From the IMG/VR virus record IMGVR_UViG_3300035664_000005, positions 1 to 64,000 of that record: DNA of 64,000 nt; one strand, written 5' to 3'. Origin of the DNA: a virus. Below the pieces are notes generated by a model. That model saw only the letters and a program-made list of their open reading frames with translations, searched no databases and was not told the origin of the DNA. The position numbers were made by a program, and so were the translations under genes. Within the stretch, counting starts at the first letter, position 1, and each line of letters begins with the position of its first letter. Below are positions 19,755 to 28,751 of this stretch, piece after piece.

Positions 19755-21698
19755 GTGTCAGATAAACGCCTCTACCTAGCCGACGACGATCTAATCTCTA
19801 CCTCGCCGTATGACCGAGGTGAAGTAGAACAAATAAAAGCGATACACGGCGCTAAATGGGACAAGGTAGCCAAAGTGTGGCGTATCCCAATGAGTTCAAT
19901 CGTTGAAGCCCGAGAGTTCGCTATGAGCAACGGGTTCACCATAGACCCGCAAGTGATGACCTTTGATCTACCCGAGAAACTAAATCCCGTATTCGGGGTA
20001 ACCCTTGAAGCCGACTTTATCTATATGTCATTCGGCTATGACCCTGTAAAAGTGAAAGCCGTCAAACAGATACCGAGCGTCACTTGGCACGCAAAAACTA
20101 TGGCGTGGAGAGCACCCGTAGCAAGTATCGCCGAGTGCATTGAATGGGCAAATAAGTTTAACCAACGAGTCCCCAACAACCTAAGCCAATTAGCCAAACA
20201 GATAAAAGAAACCCACGACGACTCAGTTCAGCAGTCCCGATCCACAGATGCGGATCTAGAAGTAGCGGGGCTACCACTTCTTCCATACCAGCGAGCCGGG
20301 GTGAAGTATGCATCAGCAGCGAAAAGATGCTTCATTGCTGACGACATGGGATTGGGGAAAACTTTGCAAGCGATTGCAACTTTGGAAAACACACCGAACT
20401 CGTATCCTGCGTTAGTTGTTTGCCCGCCGAACTTGGTTCTTAATTGGCAAAAAGAATACGGTAAATGGTTACCTGAAAAGAAGGTGGTGACTGTTACCGA
20501 CCGAAAAACTTTCCCTGAACATAGAGACTTTGATGTTCTTGTTATTGGATATTCTAACATTTCGCATTGGCAAAAGCAAATAACCGAATTCAAATCGTTC
20601 GTTTTTGATGAATCACATTACGTTAAATCACCAACGTCCCAACGCACCAAAGCGGCGATCAAGATTGCCCGCACAGCCCCGCAGGATGGCATCGTTTTGT
20701 GTTTAACAGGCACACCCGTAACCAACCGTCCGGCTGAATACGCCAGCCAACTGGACGTTCTCGGAAAACTCAACACGTTTGGTGGACTTTGGGGTTTTTA
20801 CCGACGGTATTGCGGTGCTTTTAGAGACAGATTCGGTCAATGGAACATCAGTGGGAACTCAAACTTAGATGAATTAAACGAAAGATTGCGTGGGAACTGC
20901 TACATCCGCCGAACGAAGGATCAGGTTTTAAAGGATTTGCCTCCCGTGCGTCACGCAAACATCATTGTTTCTGGATCACCAACGCAAATGGTGGAATATC
21001 AGAAAGCAGAGCGGGACATCGTAGAGTATTTGGTGGAACGCGCCAAGCAGATCGCGTTGGAACTGGGAACTTCGCCCGGATCGGCAGCCGTGCAAGCCAG
21101 AATGAAAGCCGAAGCGAACGAACATTTAGTGCGTATTTCTGTTTTGCGGAAGTTAGCGGCAAAGGCAAAGATGGACTCGGTTGTTGAGTTTATTGAATCC
21201 CACATTGAGGTTGGGTTGAAAGTGGTTGTTGCTGCTCACCACCGAGAGATCGTTGATGAACTTGCCAACAAGTTTGGGGGGTTGAAGATCCAAGGGGGGA
21301 TGCAGGTGTCTGAGGTGGAAGATGCGAAGTCCCGTTTCCAAGAACAATCAACTGAAGATGCACCCGTGATCGTTCTTTCCATCCAAGCCGCCAAAACTGG
21401 GCACACTTTAACGGCTGCCCAAGACGTTCTTTTTGTTGAACTTCCGTGGACACCCGCAGATGTAGACCAAACATATAGTCGTTGCCATCGGTTGGGACAG
21501 CAAGGTTCTGTTACCGCAACATACCTTTTGTGCGAAGGGACAGTTGATGAGGAGATTTATAATCTGATCAGCAGGAAACGTGGGGTTGTTGATGCGGCGA
21601 CTGAGGGCGGGACTGCCGATCGGAAGCAGGAATCGGTTGGGCAAATGATCGTTGGTCTGTTCGCACAGCGAGGATTGAAAAGCGCACAAAACCCTTAA
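19755..21698 (+). CDS. SNF2-family DNA helicase/translocase
   Basis: 647 residues, GTG start (no in-frame alternative upstream). The SNF2 core has the Q-like PYQRAGVKY, MGLGKT at 198-203, DESH at 285-288, LTGTP near 318-321 and the C-terminal motif CHRLGQQGSV. It uses ATP to translocate on double-stranded DNA. The N-terminus holds two copies of a ~27-residue module (about 19-45 and 95-121: YD-x-V...I...W-x-K...W-R-x-P) similar to the HARP-type elements of annealing helicases such as SMARCAL1. Likely role in fork repair, recombination or annealing. Confidence 0.9.
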   Translation: MSDKRLYLADDDLISTSPYDRGEVEQIKAIHGAKWDKVAKVWRIPMSSIVEAREFAMSNGFTIDPQVMTFDLPEKLNPVFGVTLEADFIYMSFGYDPVKVKAVKQIPSVTWHAKTMAWRAPVASIAECIEWANKFNQRVPNNLSQLAKQIKETHDDSVQQSRSTDADLEVAGLPLLPYQRAGVKYASAAKRCFIADDMGLGKTLQAIATLENTPNSYPALVVCPPNLVLNWQKEYGKWLPEKKVVTVTDRKTFPEHRDFDVLVIGYSNISHWQKQITEFKSFVFDESHYVKSPTSQRTKAAIKIARTAPQDGIVLCLTGTPVTNRPAEYASQLDVLGKLNTFGGLWGFYRRYCGAFRDRFGQWNISGNSNLDELNERLRGNCYIRRTKDQVLKDLPPVRHANIIVSGSPTQMVEYQKAERDIVEYLVERAKQIALELGTSPGSAAVQARMKAEANEHLVRISVLRKLAAKAKMDSVVEFIESHIEVGLKVVVAAHHREIVDELANKFGGLKIQGGMQVSEVEDAKSRFQEQSTEDAPVIVLSIQAAKTGHTLTAAQDVLFVELPWTPADVDQTYSRCHRLGQQGSVTATYLLCEGTVDEEIYNLISRKRGVVDAATEGGTADRKQESVGQMIVGLFAQRGLKSAQNP

Positions 21699-21721
21699 CC
21701 AGCAAGGAGTTCACCTAATGT

Positions 21722-21751
21722 TTGCTTGTTGGGACACCTATTTGCTATACT
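21722..21751 (+). promoter_or_regulatory. Promoter (TTGCTT-18-TATACT)
   Basis: Start site about 68 nt before the lysozyme-like gene. Confidence 0.65.
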
Positions 21752-21825
21752 TAGAGATACAAGATTACTTGACATAGACGGGCACAAGAGACCCGAGACC
21801 TATCCCCAAACCGAAGGACAATCTT

Positions 21826-22389
21826 TTGATACGCAAAGCAACTTTTCTTATAATTGCCATATATGCCATAACCTTTCTTGCACCAATGGCGAAAGCATCA
21901 GCACCCGACGACTCTTCCAAGAAGCAGTTTGTCGCTTTAGCCCCGCTGAGCATCCCTCAGGTGGAGCGTGCAAATAAGCCAATAGAAACAGTGGTTTTTA
22001 TGCATGGAGACATAAGTTGGTTGCCGAAACTTGCACTAGAAGCAGGTTGGGAAGAGAAACATTTACCCAAACTAGGGCAAATCATCCTCCGAGAATCAGG
22101 CGGATGCCCGAATCGGATCGGAAGTTCTATTGTTGATAAGAACTGCAATATCATTGGTTACACGAAGGCGACGAATAAGTCGGACTCGGGACTGTTGCAG
22201 ATCAATGGCGTTCACTACGACCTGAAACGGAACAAGCGGGCGCTTGCGTGCACGAAAATGAATATTTGCACCCAAGAACCGTTGCTTGATGCAGTCACCA
22301 ACCTGAAGTTCGGAAAACTGCTTTTTGATGAGGCGGGCTGGGGTCCGTGGAATGTGTGTAATTGGAACCCGAAGGCAAAAGGCTGTTAA
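21826..22389 (+). CDS. Secreted lysozyme/transglycosylase-like enzyme
   Basis: 187 residues, TTG start behind AAGGAC. A signal peptide (about 1-26: basic start, hydrophobic core, AxA at APMAKASA) precedes a domain with catalytic Glu90 in ILRESGGCP, then KSDSGLLQIN, the hallmark order of SLT/Rpf-like muramidases, and a closing WGPWNVCNW. It would cleave peptidoglycan outside the membrane. Sec export rather than holin release fits either a cell-wall remodelling role or a signal-peptide endolysin. Confidence 0.75.
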   Translation: MIRKATFLIIAIYAITFLAPMAKASAPDDSSKKQFVALAPLSIPQVERANKPIETVVFMHGDISWLPKLALEAGWEEKHLPKLGQIILRESGGCPNRIGSSIVDKNCNIIGYTKATNKSDSGLLQINGVHYDLKRNKRALACTKMNICTQEPLLDAVTNLKFGKLLFDEAGWGPWNVCNWNPKAKGC

Positions 22390-22481
22390 TAAAGGAATAA
22401 TCTTCTTCGGAATAGTTGCTTTCTACCCTCAACTCGTATAAACTATCCTGTATAAACTAAACAGGAACCGAGGAGGTTCAA

Positions 22482-23507
22482 ATGGCAGCAAATATAGAAA
22501 TAAACAAAGATGGAGAAGCAAGGTTCGCATATGCGGGCAACCAAACTCCATGGCACAGACTCGGTAAACCGATGAACGGACTCCAAACCATTGACGCAAT
22601 GTTGGAAGCATCCCAAGCGGACTACCAAGTGTTACTCACCAAGATCGCAGTAGTGGACGACGAAGGGAACCTCATCAGGAACCCTGACGGCACACCCGTA
22701 GTCCTACAAGACGACAGGGCAACCGTAAGAATGAACGAAGATGGTTCGTTCTCACCGTTCGCAACCGTAGGCACTCGTTACGATGTCCGACAAAACCGTG
22801 AGGTTCTTGAACGAGCAATGGCAGTCGTAGGCGCATCAAAGGGCGACGCAGTGATTGACACCTGCGGAGTTCTCAAAGGTGGAGCACGATTCTTCGCAGG
22901 CATTGACTTGGGAACCCTCGTCATTGACCCAACGGGTGTGAACGACAGAATCGCACGATATCTAGTCGTATCTCACGGACACGACGGTTACTGGCCGATT
23001 CGGTATGCGAATACCGATGTTCGGGCAGTATGTCAAAACACCGTAATCATGGGAATCAAGAACGCAGAGCGACTATTCACTGCACGACATACCCGTAACG
23101 CAGACGAATACCTCAACACGGCACAAGAGGCATTACAGATCTCTACCGAGTGGGCGAAGTCGTTCAAGATTATGGCAGAACAAATGTTGGCAATTCCTGT
23201 CCCTCAGGCATCACAGCGAGTGGACAAGGTTCTCAACACAGTTTTCCCAATCAAAGCAACGGAAACAGATTCACAGCGACGCAATCGCGAAGATATCAAT
23301 GGAACTATTCGCGCGTTGTATGGTTCGCAAAAGAATGCGGGCGGTTACGGTTTCAACGGATGGAGTATCTACAACTCAGTAGTTGAATATCTTGACCACC
23401 ACCGTAAAGGTGACGCAAGTGACCGAGCATTGGCAACCATTGAAGAATATTCTTGGGTGAACAAAGCGAAGATCACAGCACAACACGCGGTGTTAGAACT
23501 CGTTTAA
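22482..23507 (+). CDS. DUF932 / phage-plasmid-like protein (TIGR03299)
   Basis: 341 residues. N-terminal RFAYAGNQTPWHRLGKPM and central SHGHDGYWPIRYANTDVRAV followed by CQNT are family hallmarks of the widespread DUF932 proteins of phages and plasmids. Function unresolved; often near replication genes, as here with SSB. Strong SD GAGGAGG after two ATAAACT motifs; terminator immediately downstream. Confidence 0.9.
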   Translation: MAANIEINKDGEARFAYAGNQTPWHRLGKPMNGLQTIDAMLEASQADYQVLLTKIAVVDDEGNLIRNPDGTPVVLQDDRATVRMNEDGSFSPFATVGTRYDVRQNREVLERAMAVVGASKGDAVIDTCGVLKGGARFFAGIDLGTLVIDPTGVNDRIARYLVVSHGHDGYWPIRYANTDVRAVCQNTVIMGIKNAERLFTARHTRNADEYLNTAQEALQISTEWAKSFKIMAEQMLAIPVPQASQRVDKVLNTVFPIKATETDSQRRNREDINGTIRALYGSQKNAGGYGFNGWSIYNSVVEYLDHHRKGDASDRALATIEEYSWVNKAKITAQHAVLELV

Positions 23508-23536
23508 CAATCTCACATCTCCTTGTTGAGGCAAAA

Positions 23537-23562
23537 ATACCACCCCGACGCTGGGGTGGTAT
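23537..23562 (+). terminator. Intrinsic terminator
   Basis: ATACCACCCC/GGGGTGGTAT followed by TCTTGTTTT. Confidence 0.8.
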
Positions 23563-23571
23563 TCTTGTTTT

Positions 23572-24018
23572 ATGGATGAAACATCATGGGAAGATTTCAT
23601 AGGTAAAAAGATAGAGTTACCTCCATTAAACATCCCAAAAGACTTGTTAAGAGAGTTATCCGAGTTTGTTCAGAACGCTTTAGAGAAGGAGAATAAGTTA
23701 GTGAGCCTCACAGCGGAAGTGTTAGATGAGTTATACCGAGAGATAGATGACGATGATATCGCCGCCTCACATATCATTTCTTACCTACAACGCCGACACT
23801 ATTGGGATGTGGAATTACTCGCCGAACGCCAAGATGTAGACGAAATGCTGATGGCAAAACACAACATTTTTGACGAACATATGTGGGACAAAGTAATGAA
23901 TACGACCGCGATATCCGATCTTCACCACGAAACTTTCAAACTCTCCCAAAAATACATTGCACGCGCGATCGCAGAAGTATTGGCTAAAGACGGGACTGCT
24001 GAACAACCAGCGTTCTAA
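23572..24018 (+). CDS. Hypothetical protein (148 aa), probably leaderless
   Basis: MDETSWEDFIGKKIELPPLN..., helical and acidic. No SD; TATTCT overlaps the terminator stem and ends 6 nt before the ATG. No family. Confidence 0.6.
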   Translation: MDETSWEDFIGKKIELPPLNIPKDLLRELSEFVQNALEKENKLVSLTAEVLDELYREIDDDDIAASHIISYLQRRHYWDVELLAERQDVDEMLMAKHNIFDEHMWDKVMNTTAISDLHHETFKLSQKYIARAIAEVLAKDGTAEQPAF

Positions 24019-24269
24019 AGTAGATCTGCTTCTTCAAGCGGATCGCCATCAATGATCTCCAACTTCGCAGTGAACTTGGTTCCTTCTTCGTTATCCACCG
24101 AGACGACTTGGAACCCAAGCGAATCAAGCATCAAATCTGCTACCCCACCCATGTCGTCCTCAAATGTGGCGATTTCATCATCGGTGGTTTCGTCATCAAC
24201 TGCTAGGGACACAAGGATCTCCATCAGCAGGTCACGGACTTTTAGGCGGGTTTCTTCAGGTGTGAACAT
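24015..24269 (-). CDS. Hypothetical acidic protein (84 aa), probably leaderless
   Basis: Starts MFTPEETRLKVRDLLMEILV. TAGTAT ends 7 nt before the ATG and no SD is seen. The stop overlaps the convergent gene's end by 4 nt. No family. Confidence 0.6.
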   Translation of the reverse strand: MFTPEETRLKVRDLLMEILVSLAVDDETTDDEIATFEDDMGGVADLMLDSLGFQVVSVDNEEGTKFTAKLEIIDGDPLEEADLL

Positions 24270-24353
24270 GGTTGCAATACTAGTCCCGCGTCGGCTATAG
24301 TTTTGGTAACTTCCCATCCATAAGGGTTGGGATTTACATTAGGAGGATACGAA

Positions 24354-24821
24354 GTGAGTGCATCACCCGTAACATTAATTGGGAATCTGACCGCAGACCC
24401 TGAACTGAAGTTTCTACCAACAGGAGTTGGTAAGTTGGCTTTCAGTATCGCAGTAAACCATTATTGGACTGACACAGATGGTGAAAAGCAGGAGAAAACA
24501 TCGTTCTTCAACATTGTTGCTTGGCGTAACCTTGCCGAAGATGCAGCGAATGTGCTTGCTAAGGGCGTTCGTGTTGTTGTAACGGGACGGTTGGAACAGC
24601 GTTCGTGGGACGACAAGGAAACAGGTGCAAAGCGTTCAACTGTTGAAGTTCTTGCCGACAACATTGGTTTGTCTGTTGGGAACATTGACTCGTTTGTTCG
24701 TAAGCAGAAGGCTGAAGGTTCATATACACCGAAGGCAAAGCCCGCAACGGCTACTGCACCTACGCGCAATAAGCCACAGCCGATGGCTCAAGTTCAACTT
24801 GAAGAAGAAGAGGCTTGGTAG
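24354..24821 (+). CDS. ssb: Single-stranded DNA-binding protein
   Basis: 155 residues from GTG 24354, chosen for the AGGAGG SD. OB-fold typical of bacterial SSB: VTLIGNLTADPELKFLPTG, FFNIVAWRNLAEDAANVLAK, GRLEQRSW, then a disordered Ala/Pro/Thr/Gln linker and an acidic tail ending EEEEAW. It coats single-stranded DNA in replication and recombination. The tail is a variant of the DDDIPF tip. Confidence 0.93.
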   Translation: MSASPVTLIGNLTADPELKFLPTGVGKLAFSIAVNHYWTDTDGEKQEKTSFFNIVAWRNLAEDAANVLAKGVRVVVTGRLEQRSWDDKETGAKRSTVEVLADNIGLSVGNIDSFVRKQKAEGSYTPKAKPATATAPTRNKPQPMAQVQLEEEEAW

Positions 24822-24844
24822 ATCCCGAAAAGAGTGGTTTTCGT

Positions 24845-24877
24845 CCCCAATAAGCACCAACCGTGATTGGCTTGGGG
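24845..24877. terminator. Hairpin between convergent genes
   Basis: CCCCAA/TTGGGG with inner CCAA/TTGG pairing. Confidence 0.55.
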
Positions 24878-24885
24878 AATGAAAT

Positions 24886-25278
24886 CTATTCCGTGGTGAA
24901 TGTCCATCTCGTATCAACTTTTGATGCGAGATCCGCGAGTCGTGCTTTGCTCTCTGCGTCAGTGTTGCATGATTTGTAAATTTGTGCGGTTTCGTCGTCT
25001 ATCACGAAGTCGGTTTCATCACCCGAGACGGTTGAACGACTGAGAACGACATCGCCAACAATTACTTGTCCGAACAGGTAACTAATTGCGACATTTGGTT
25101 CTTGTTTGAGTAAGAGTCCTTCGTCGTGGACATATGCGTGGAAGTCTTTTCGGGTTGGGTGTCGCACGATATCAAACCATCCGCCCACCATGTGGTGAAC
25201 CATGATGTGTGCGTCTGTTACGGGTAGGTCAATGTGTCGCACTTCGCCGTTTGCTCTAACTAATACTGCTGATGTCAT
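24886..25278 (-). CDS. DUF3846-like protein (130 aa)
   Basis: The run HHMVGGWFDIVRHPTRKDFH, then AYVHDEGLLLKQEPNVAISY and FGQVIVGDVVL matches the G-G-W/Y...D-E-G...N...I-x-G-x-V layout of DUF3846 phage proteins. Last gene of the leftward operon from 26703. Shares one base with the next stop. Confidence 0.55.
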   Translation of the reverse strand: MTSAVLVRANGEVRHIDLPVTDAHIMVHHMVGGWFDIVRHPTRKDFHAYVHDEGLLLKQEPNVAISYLFGQVIVGDVVLSRSTVSGDETDFVIDDETAQIYKSCNTDAESKARLADLASKVDTRWTFTTE

Positions 25279-25613
25279 TATTGTTCCTTAATTGTGTGGT
25301 CAAACTCTCGTTCACTGTTTTCGTGACGCTCAGGTAGGTGGAAGTCGTTTGAGTTTCTTTTGATGTGTGGTGTGCGTATTGCGTGCCAAATGAAGTGGAC
25401 ACCAAAGGGTTGCTTTTCATACCATGCGTATGCTTCTAATCCGTTGCTGAACGGACCATACAGTTTCATGGTTCTGTCCATGTAAATTATTGCCACCAAC
25501 GGTGTGTTTTCGTAAACTGAAGTTAGGTATTCGTATACCCGTGCTTTCTGTTCGCGATGCTTTTCGTTTTCTTCTTCTGCGAAGATATCCCATTCATCTA
25601 TGTATTGGCTCAT
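25278..25613 (-). CDS. Hypothetical protein (111 aa)
   Basis: MSQYIDEWDIFAEEENEKHR; the GPFSNGLEAYAWYEKQPFG segment recalls SPOR-like or WD-type small beta-alpha repeats in phages, but no family can be named. Start at 25613 overlaps the upstream stop as ATGA. Confidence 0.6.
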   Translation of the reverse strand: MSQYIDEWDIFAEEENEKHREQKARVYEYLTSVYENTPLVAIIYMDRTMKLYGPFSNGLEAYAWYEKQPFGVHFIWHAIRTPHIKRNSNDFHLPERHENSEREFDHTIKEQ

Positions 25614-25879
25614 CGGATTGCGTTCGCCCATTCTTGTTCGCTGATCTGTTGCGGTTTCGCTACCACGACCGCATCGGTTTTGATGTTGTGTGCTGTTACT
25701 TTATTGCTTTGGATAAGTAGTGTGATATCACCCGAGTATTCATAGAAATAGTCGCCGAGGTCTACCGCACCGCATTTTGTATCTGCTACAAATTGTGCGT
25801 ATGCGAGTAGACGATCGGCTTCTGTTTCGTAATCGTCTTTCGGACGATCGGGGGGCATTTGCTCTTTTGGTTTACGCAT
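25610..25879 (-). CDS. Hypothetical protein (89 aa)
   Basis: MRKPKEQMPPDRPKDDYETE; single alpha/beta domain, no motif. It overlaps both neighbours in one operon. Confidence 0.6.
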   Translation of the reverse strand: MRKPKEQMPPDRPKDDYETEADRLLAYAQFVADTKCGAVDLGDYFYEYSGDITLLIQSNKVTAHNIKTDAVVVAKPQQISEQEWANAIR

Positions 25880-26703
25880 TACTCGTAACTTTCCAATAGT
25901 TGATTGAACTCCACGCCAAGTTGATAGTTGTATGCGTGTGTGTTTGCTGACATTAGTTCATCTTCTTGTTGGGAAAAGTCTAATATCAACACACTTTCGT
26001 CACCCATACCGTCGCGTCCGAGAACATTGACTTCAGTTTCGCCGTCCATCCAAGTTTCACGAACATGGTGGTGTCCGCAAATATGGAATTGTGGTGTTAC
26101 TTTGTCAAGGATTTCTTTTACAAGATGTCGTTGTGCGATGGATACTTGTAGATCATCCTTGTATGTGATTTTCTCTCCGTTGTTATACGGTGCGTCGTGA
26201 GTCATCAAGATGTCCACGGGTTGAGGTGAGAGTTCGTCTACATCAAACGGGTTGATAAGTTCACCCCTCCACCACGATTCGCCTTCAACACGGTCTAACC
26301 AATCAACTGAATACGCACCGCCGTAACCCATCAAGGTGTTACCCGCGATAGTGAAACGACATCCACGAGGAATGTATTGACACCACTCGTTAGGTGTGTT
26401 GATCGGATTATATTTTCCGTGTTTGTCGGTGAGGTCACGAAGTATGTCGTGGTTTTCGTGGTTGCCGTCAATCCAAAGGAACTTGATTTGTGCTTTTTCC
26501 GCGAGTTGTGCAACACGGTTTACGAACTTTTCTCCACGAGGTTGGTGAACCCAATATCCGAAGTCGCCTACGGAGATGATGTGTGTGCAACCTTGTTCGG
26601 ATGCGTGCTTGAATAACCACTCTGCGTGGATGGTGTCGCCGTGAATGTCACCCGCGAACAAAACTCTTTGATTTAGTTGTTTAGTGTTGTCTAGTTGTTT
26701 CAT
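25879..26703 (-). CDS. Calcineurin-like metallophosphoesterase
   Basis: 274 residues. All five metal-binding motifs are present: GDIHGD (18-23), GDFG (46-49), GNHEN (80-84), THDAP (about 167-171) and GHHH (about 209-212). Members hydrolyse phosphomono- or diesters, including nucleotides and RNA ends. I chose ATG 26703 because the promoter's -10 ends 6 nt before it and the longer frame would overlap that promoter. First gene of a four-gene leftward operon. Confidence 0.88.
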   Translation of the reverse strand: MKQLDNTKQLNQRVLFAGDIHGDTIHAEWLFKHASEQGCTHIISVGDFGYWVHQPRGEKFVNRVAQLAEKAQIKFLWIDGNHENHDILRDLTDKHGKYNPINTPNEWCQYIPRGCRFTIAGNTLMGYGGAYSVDWLDRVEGESWWRGELINPFDVDELSPQPVDILMTHDAPYNNGEKITYKDDLQVSIAQRHLVKEILDKVTPQFHICGHHHVRETWMDGETEVNVLGRDGMGDESVLILDFSQQEDELMSANTHAYNYQLGVEFNQLLESYE

Positions 26704-26709
26704 ACTTCC

Positions 26710-26738
26710 ATTATATAGCCTTACAGTCATATTGTCAA
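26710..26738 (-). promoter_or_regulatory. Perfect consensus promoter TTGACA-17-TATAAT
   Basis: Minus strand -35 at 26738-26733, -10 at 26715-26710; 6 nt to the ATG predicts a leaderless mRNA. Confidence 0.92.
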
Positions 26739-26801
26739 GCCCATAAACGCCCTATTTTGAGGCTTTCTGTGATATATCCCAAATTAAGGTAAGGTTGTCG
26801 T

Positions 26802-27215
26802 ATGGCAACTACACAGTCAATAATCAAAAGTATGCCCGAAGATGTGGTGGAACTGATCGCCCGCGTCTTAGGGGACGGGGATGTGGACTCAAACGACAAA
26901 GAGGTCAAGATGCTGTTGCCCGCTAGTCCCGTGGTGGATGTAATTTTGGGCTATATCGGGGTGGGTAGCCCGCCCAAGCAAAGCGATTTGGATCAGGCTC
27001 AAGCGTGGATTGAAGAACAATACAGTTGGCAGGATCGCGCGAGTGCGGTAAAAGACAAACTTCAAGAAATGCAACCATTCGGCGAAGAACAAGCGGTCAA
27101 AGGCGAAATCCCATTGTGGATGAATGCTCCGTGGGCTCAAAAACTGTTATTCTCTTGGTCTGACGGTTTACGAGATGCGGTAATTGACGCAGAGGATTAT
27201 GTGGACAAATTATGA
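26802..27215 (+). CDS. Hypothetical protein (137 aa)
   Basis: MATTQSIIKSMPEDVVELIA..., helical. TAAGGT ends 6 nt before the ATG; no SD. Coupled by ATGA to the next gene. No family. Confidence 0.6.
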   Translation: MATTQSIIKSMPEDVVELIARVLGDGDVDSNDKEVKMLLPASPVVDVILGYIGVGSPPKQSDLDQAQAWIEEQYSWQDRASAVKDKLQEMQPFGEEQAVKGEIPLWMNAPWAQKLLFSWSDGLRDAVIDAEDYVDKL

Positions 27216-27595
27216 GTGATGCACCCGTAGAGGACAATCTTGAATCCGCGATGGGCAAGGTTGCTGAGACTTTAGATCCAACACGATCACGGTTGGTTGG
27301 CAAGAAGAAGAAAGACAAGGACGGGACTGAACTTTCTTCAACCGCTCAAGAACAGGTGCTGTTTCGTGCGACCACTGAAGACAAACAGAAGTGGGAAGAA
27401 TGCTCCAAACATTTGGGGATTTCTATGGCTGAGTTTCTGCGTGTTTCCGCAAATGAAAAGGTTGAAAGAAGCACTGCTGTATGTGAACACCCGCAAGAGT
27501 TTCGTAAAATATACCCGTGGAAAGAAGAGTGTTTGAAGTGCGGGAAAGTTTTGTGGGCTAAGAACGACAACGCCAATTATGGGAATCGTCGCTAG
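27212..27595 (+). CDS. RHH-like protein with C-terminal zinc knuckle (127 aa)
   Basis: After a basic KKKKDKDG linker, VLFRATTEDKQKWEECSKHL then GISMAEFLRVSANEKVE reads like a ribbon-helix-helix/antitoxin-type DNA-binding unit. The end has CEH...ECLKCGKVLW, a probable zinc site. Sits between two coupled genes. Function inferred. Confidence 0.55.
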   Translation: MSDAPVEDNLESAMGKVAETLDPTRSRLVGKKKKDKDGTELSSTAQEQVLFRATTEDKQKWEECSKHLGISMAEFLRVSANEKVERSTAVCEHPQEFRKIYPWKEECLKCGKVLWAKNDNANYGNRR

Positions 27596-27949
27596 TTGAA
27601 GCCCCGCAAACCGCTTAAACGATCGCCACTTAAACGATCAACAAAGCCAATCAGACAGAAGTCGGCAAAGCGGGAAGTCGCTGATGTGGAGAGGCGCATC
27701 TTTGTTGCGATGATGCTGAACAAGCACCCGTATTGTGTTGCGTGTCCTGTGTTCGCTGAACATGATGGTCTTGTGACTTATGTGCGTCGCCCATCTCAGG
27801 ATATCCATGAACTTATCCGTCGGTCTCAGGGTGGTTCTACTGTTAGTGAAAATAACTGTATTGCTGTGTGCCGTCCGTGTCACACACGAATCGGGGAGAA
27901 TCCTCAGTTAGCCTTTGACTTGGGGTTAGCAAAACACTCGTGGGAGTGA
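27596..27949 (+). CDS. HNH endonuclease-like protein (117 aa)
   Basis: Lys/Arg/Ser-rich N-terminus, CVAC, then DIHELIRRSQGGSTVSENNC and AVCRPCHTRIGENP: the zinc-bracketed beta-beta-alpha-metal nuclease layout (central H in place of the second-line H-N). TTG start directly after the upstream stop. HNH proteins in phages act as homing, packaging or anti-host nucleases. Confidence 0.75.
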   Translation: MKPRKPLKRSPLKRSTKPIRQKSAKREVADVERRIFVAMMLNKHPYCVACPVFAEHDGLVTYVRRPSQDIHELIRRSQGGSTVSENNCIAVCRPCHTRIGENPQLAFDLGLAKHSWE

Positions 27950-27959
27950 AAGGGGATTT

Positions 27960-28097
27960 ATGTTCTTACTGCTGTGGTTTATCAAACTGATGTGGGTTAT
28001 CGCTTTTGTATCAGTTGTTGCGTTGCTGTCCATACTTGCGATGATACTGATATCCGACTTGAAGGGTTCATGGTATTGGAAGAAACGGGGTTGGTAG
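27960..28097 (+). CDS. Membrane microprotein (45 aa)
   Basis: MFLLLWFIKLMWVIAFVSVV..., nearly all hydrophobic with a short basic aromatic tail (WYWKKRGW). SD AAAGGGG. Function unknown. Confidence 0.6.
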   Translation: MFLLLWFIKLMWVIAFVSVVALLSILAMILISDLKGSWYWKKRGW

Positions 28098-28119
28098 TCA
28101 CCCGTAAGCACCCGTGACA

Positions 28120-28218
28120 CTATTTTCGTTTGCGTCCATGTCTGCGTTCATGTTGAACTCCCATGCGATACAACCATATGCCTGCTACTAGTAGGACGAA
28201 ACCTGTTATGACATTCAT
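28120..28218 (-). CDS. Membrane microprotein (32 aa)
   Basis: MNVITGFVLLVAGIWLYRMG plus a very basic tail; ATGA overlap with the gene upstream. Confidence 0.55.
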   Translation of the reverse strand: MNVITGFVLLVAGIWLYRMGVQHERRHGRKRK

Positions 28219-28751
28219 TTAGTTTTTCCCTTCTTGCAGAAGTCAATATATTTGGTCATTACATAATCAACGAACTCTGATTTTACTATTGCTTCATCGT
28301 GTTCTTTGACAACAGTGAACTCAGGTAAACCTTTATCGTTGTAAACATAAGTTACACATTTGCCTGCACTCTCTCCGTGATACCCGTAGGTCGCTACAGT
28401 CAATGCCTCGGAAACAGGTGAATCAGGATTGTGCTTATATTCGCGTGCTAGATCGCCTCTCTGATAATCACCAATACGGTCTACAGGTTTAAGACGAACA
28501 TAACTATCAACGACAATGCTTACGGTGTCAAACTCTGTTAAACCATCACTGTATGCGTCACTTAACACATCAGGTAACGATTCAAAAGGGTGACCATCTA
28601 CACCGCTTTGACGACATTCAAATACATCGCCTCTTTGAAAGACAACGAAAGACTGCATATCAGTAATGCCATTATCTTCTTGACATACCTCTGTCTTACG
28701 AAGTTGCGCTATCTTTGCGATCTTCTCTACCTCTGACGCTATGTCAATCAT
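28215..28751 (-). CDS. Hypothetical protein (178 aa)
   Basis: MIDIASEVEKIAKIAQLRKT..., soluble alpha/beta protein with four Cys. Coupled at both ends by ATGA overlaps. No family. Confidence 0.6.
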   Translation of the reverse strand: MIDIASEVEKIAKIAQLRKTEVCQEDNGITDMQSFVVFQRGDVFECRQSGVDGHPFESLPDVLSDAYSDGLTEFDTVSIVVDSYVRLKPVDRIGDYQRGDLAREYKHNPDSPVSEALTVATYGYHGESAGKCVTYVYNDKGLPEFTVVKEHDEAIVKSEFVDYVMTKYIDFCKKGKTK

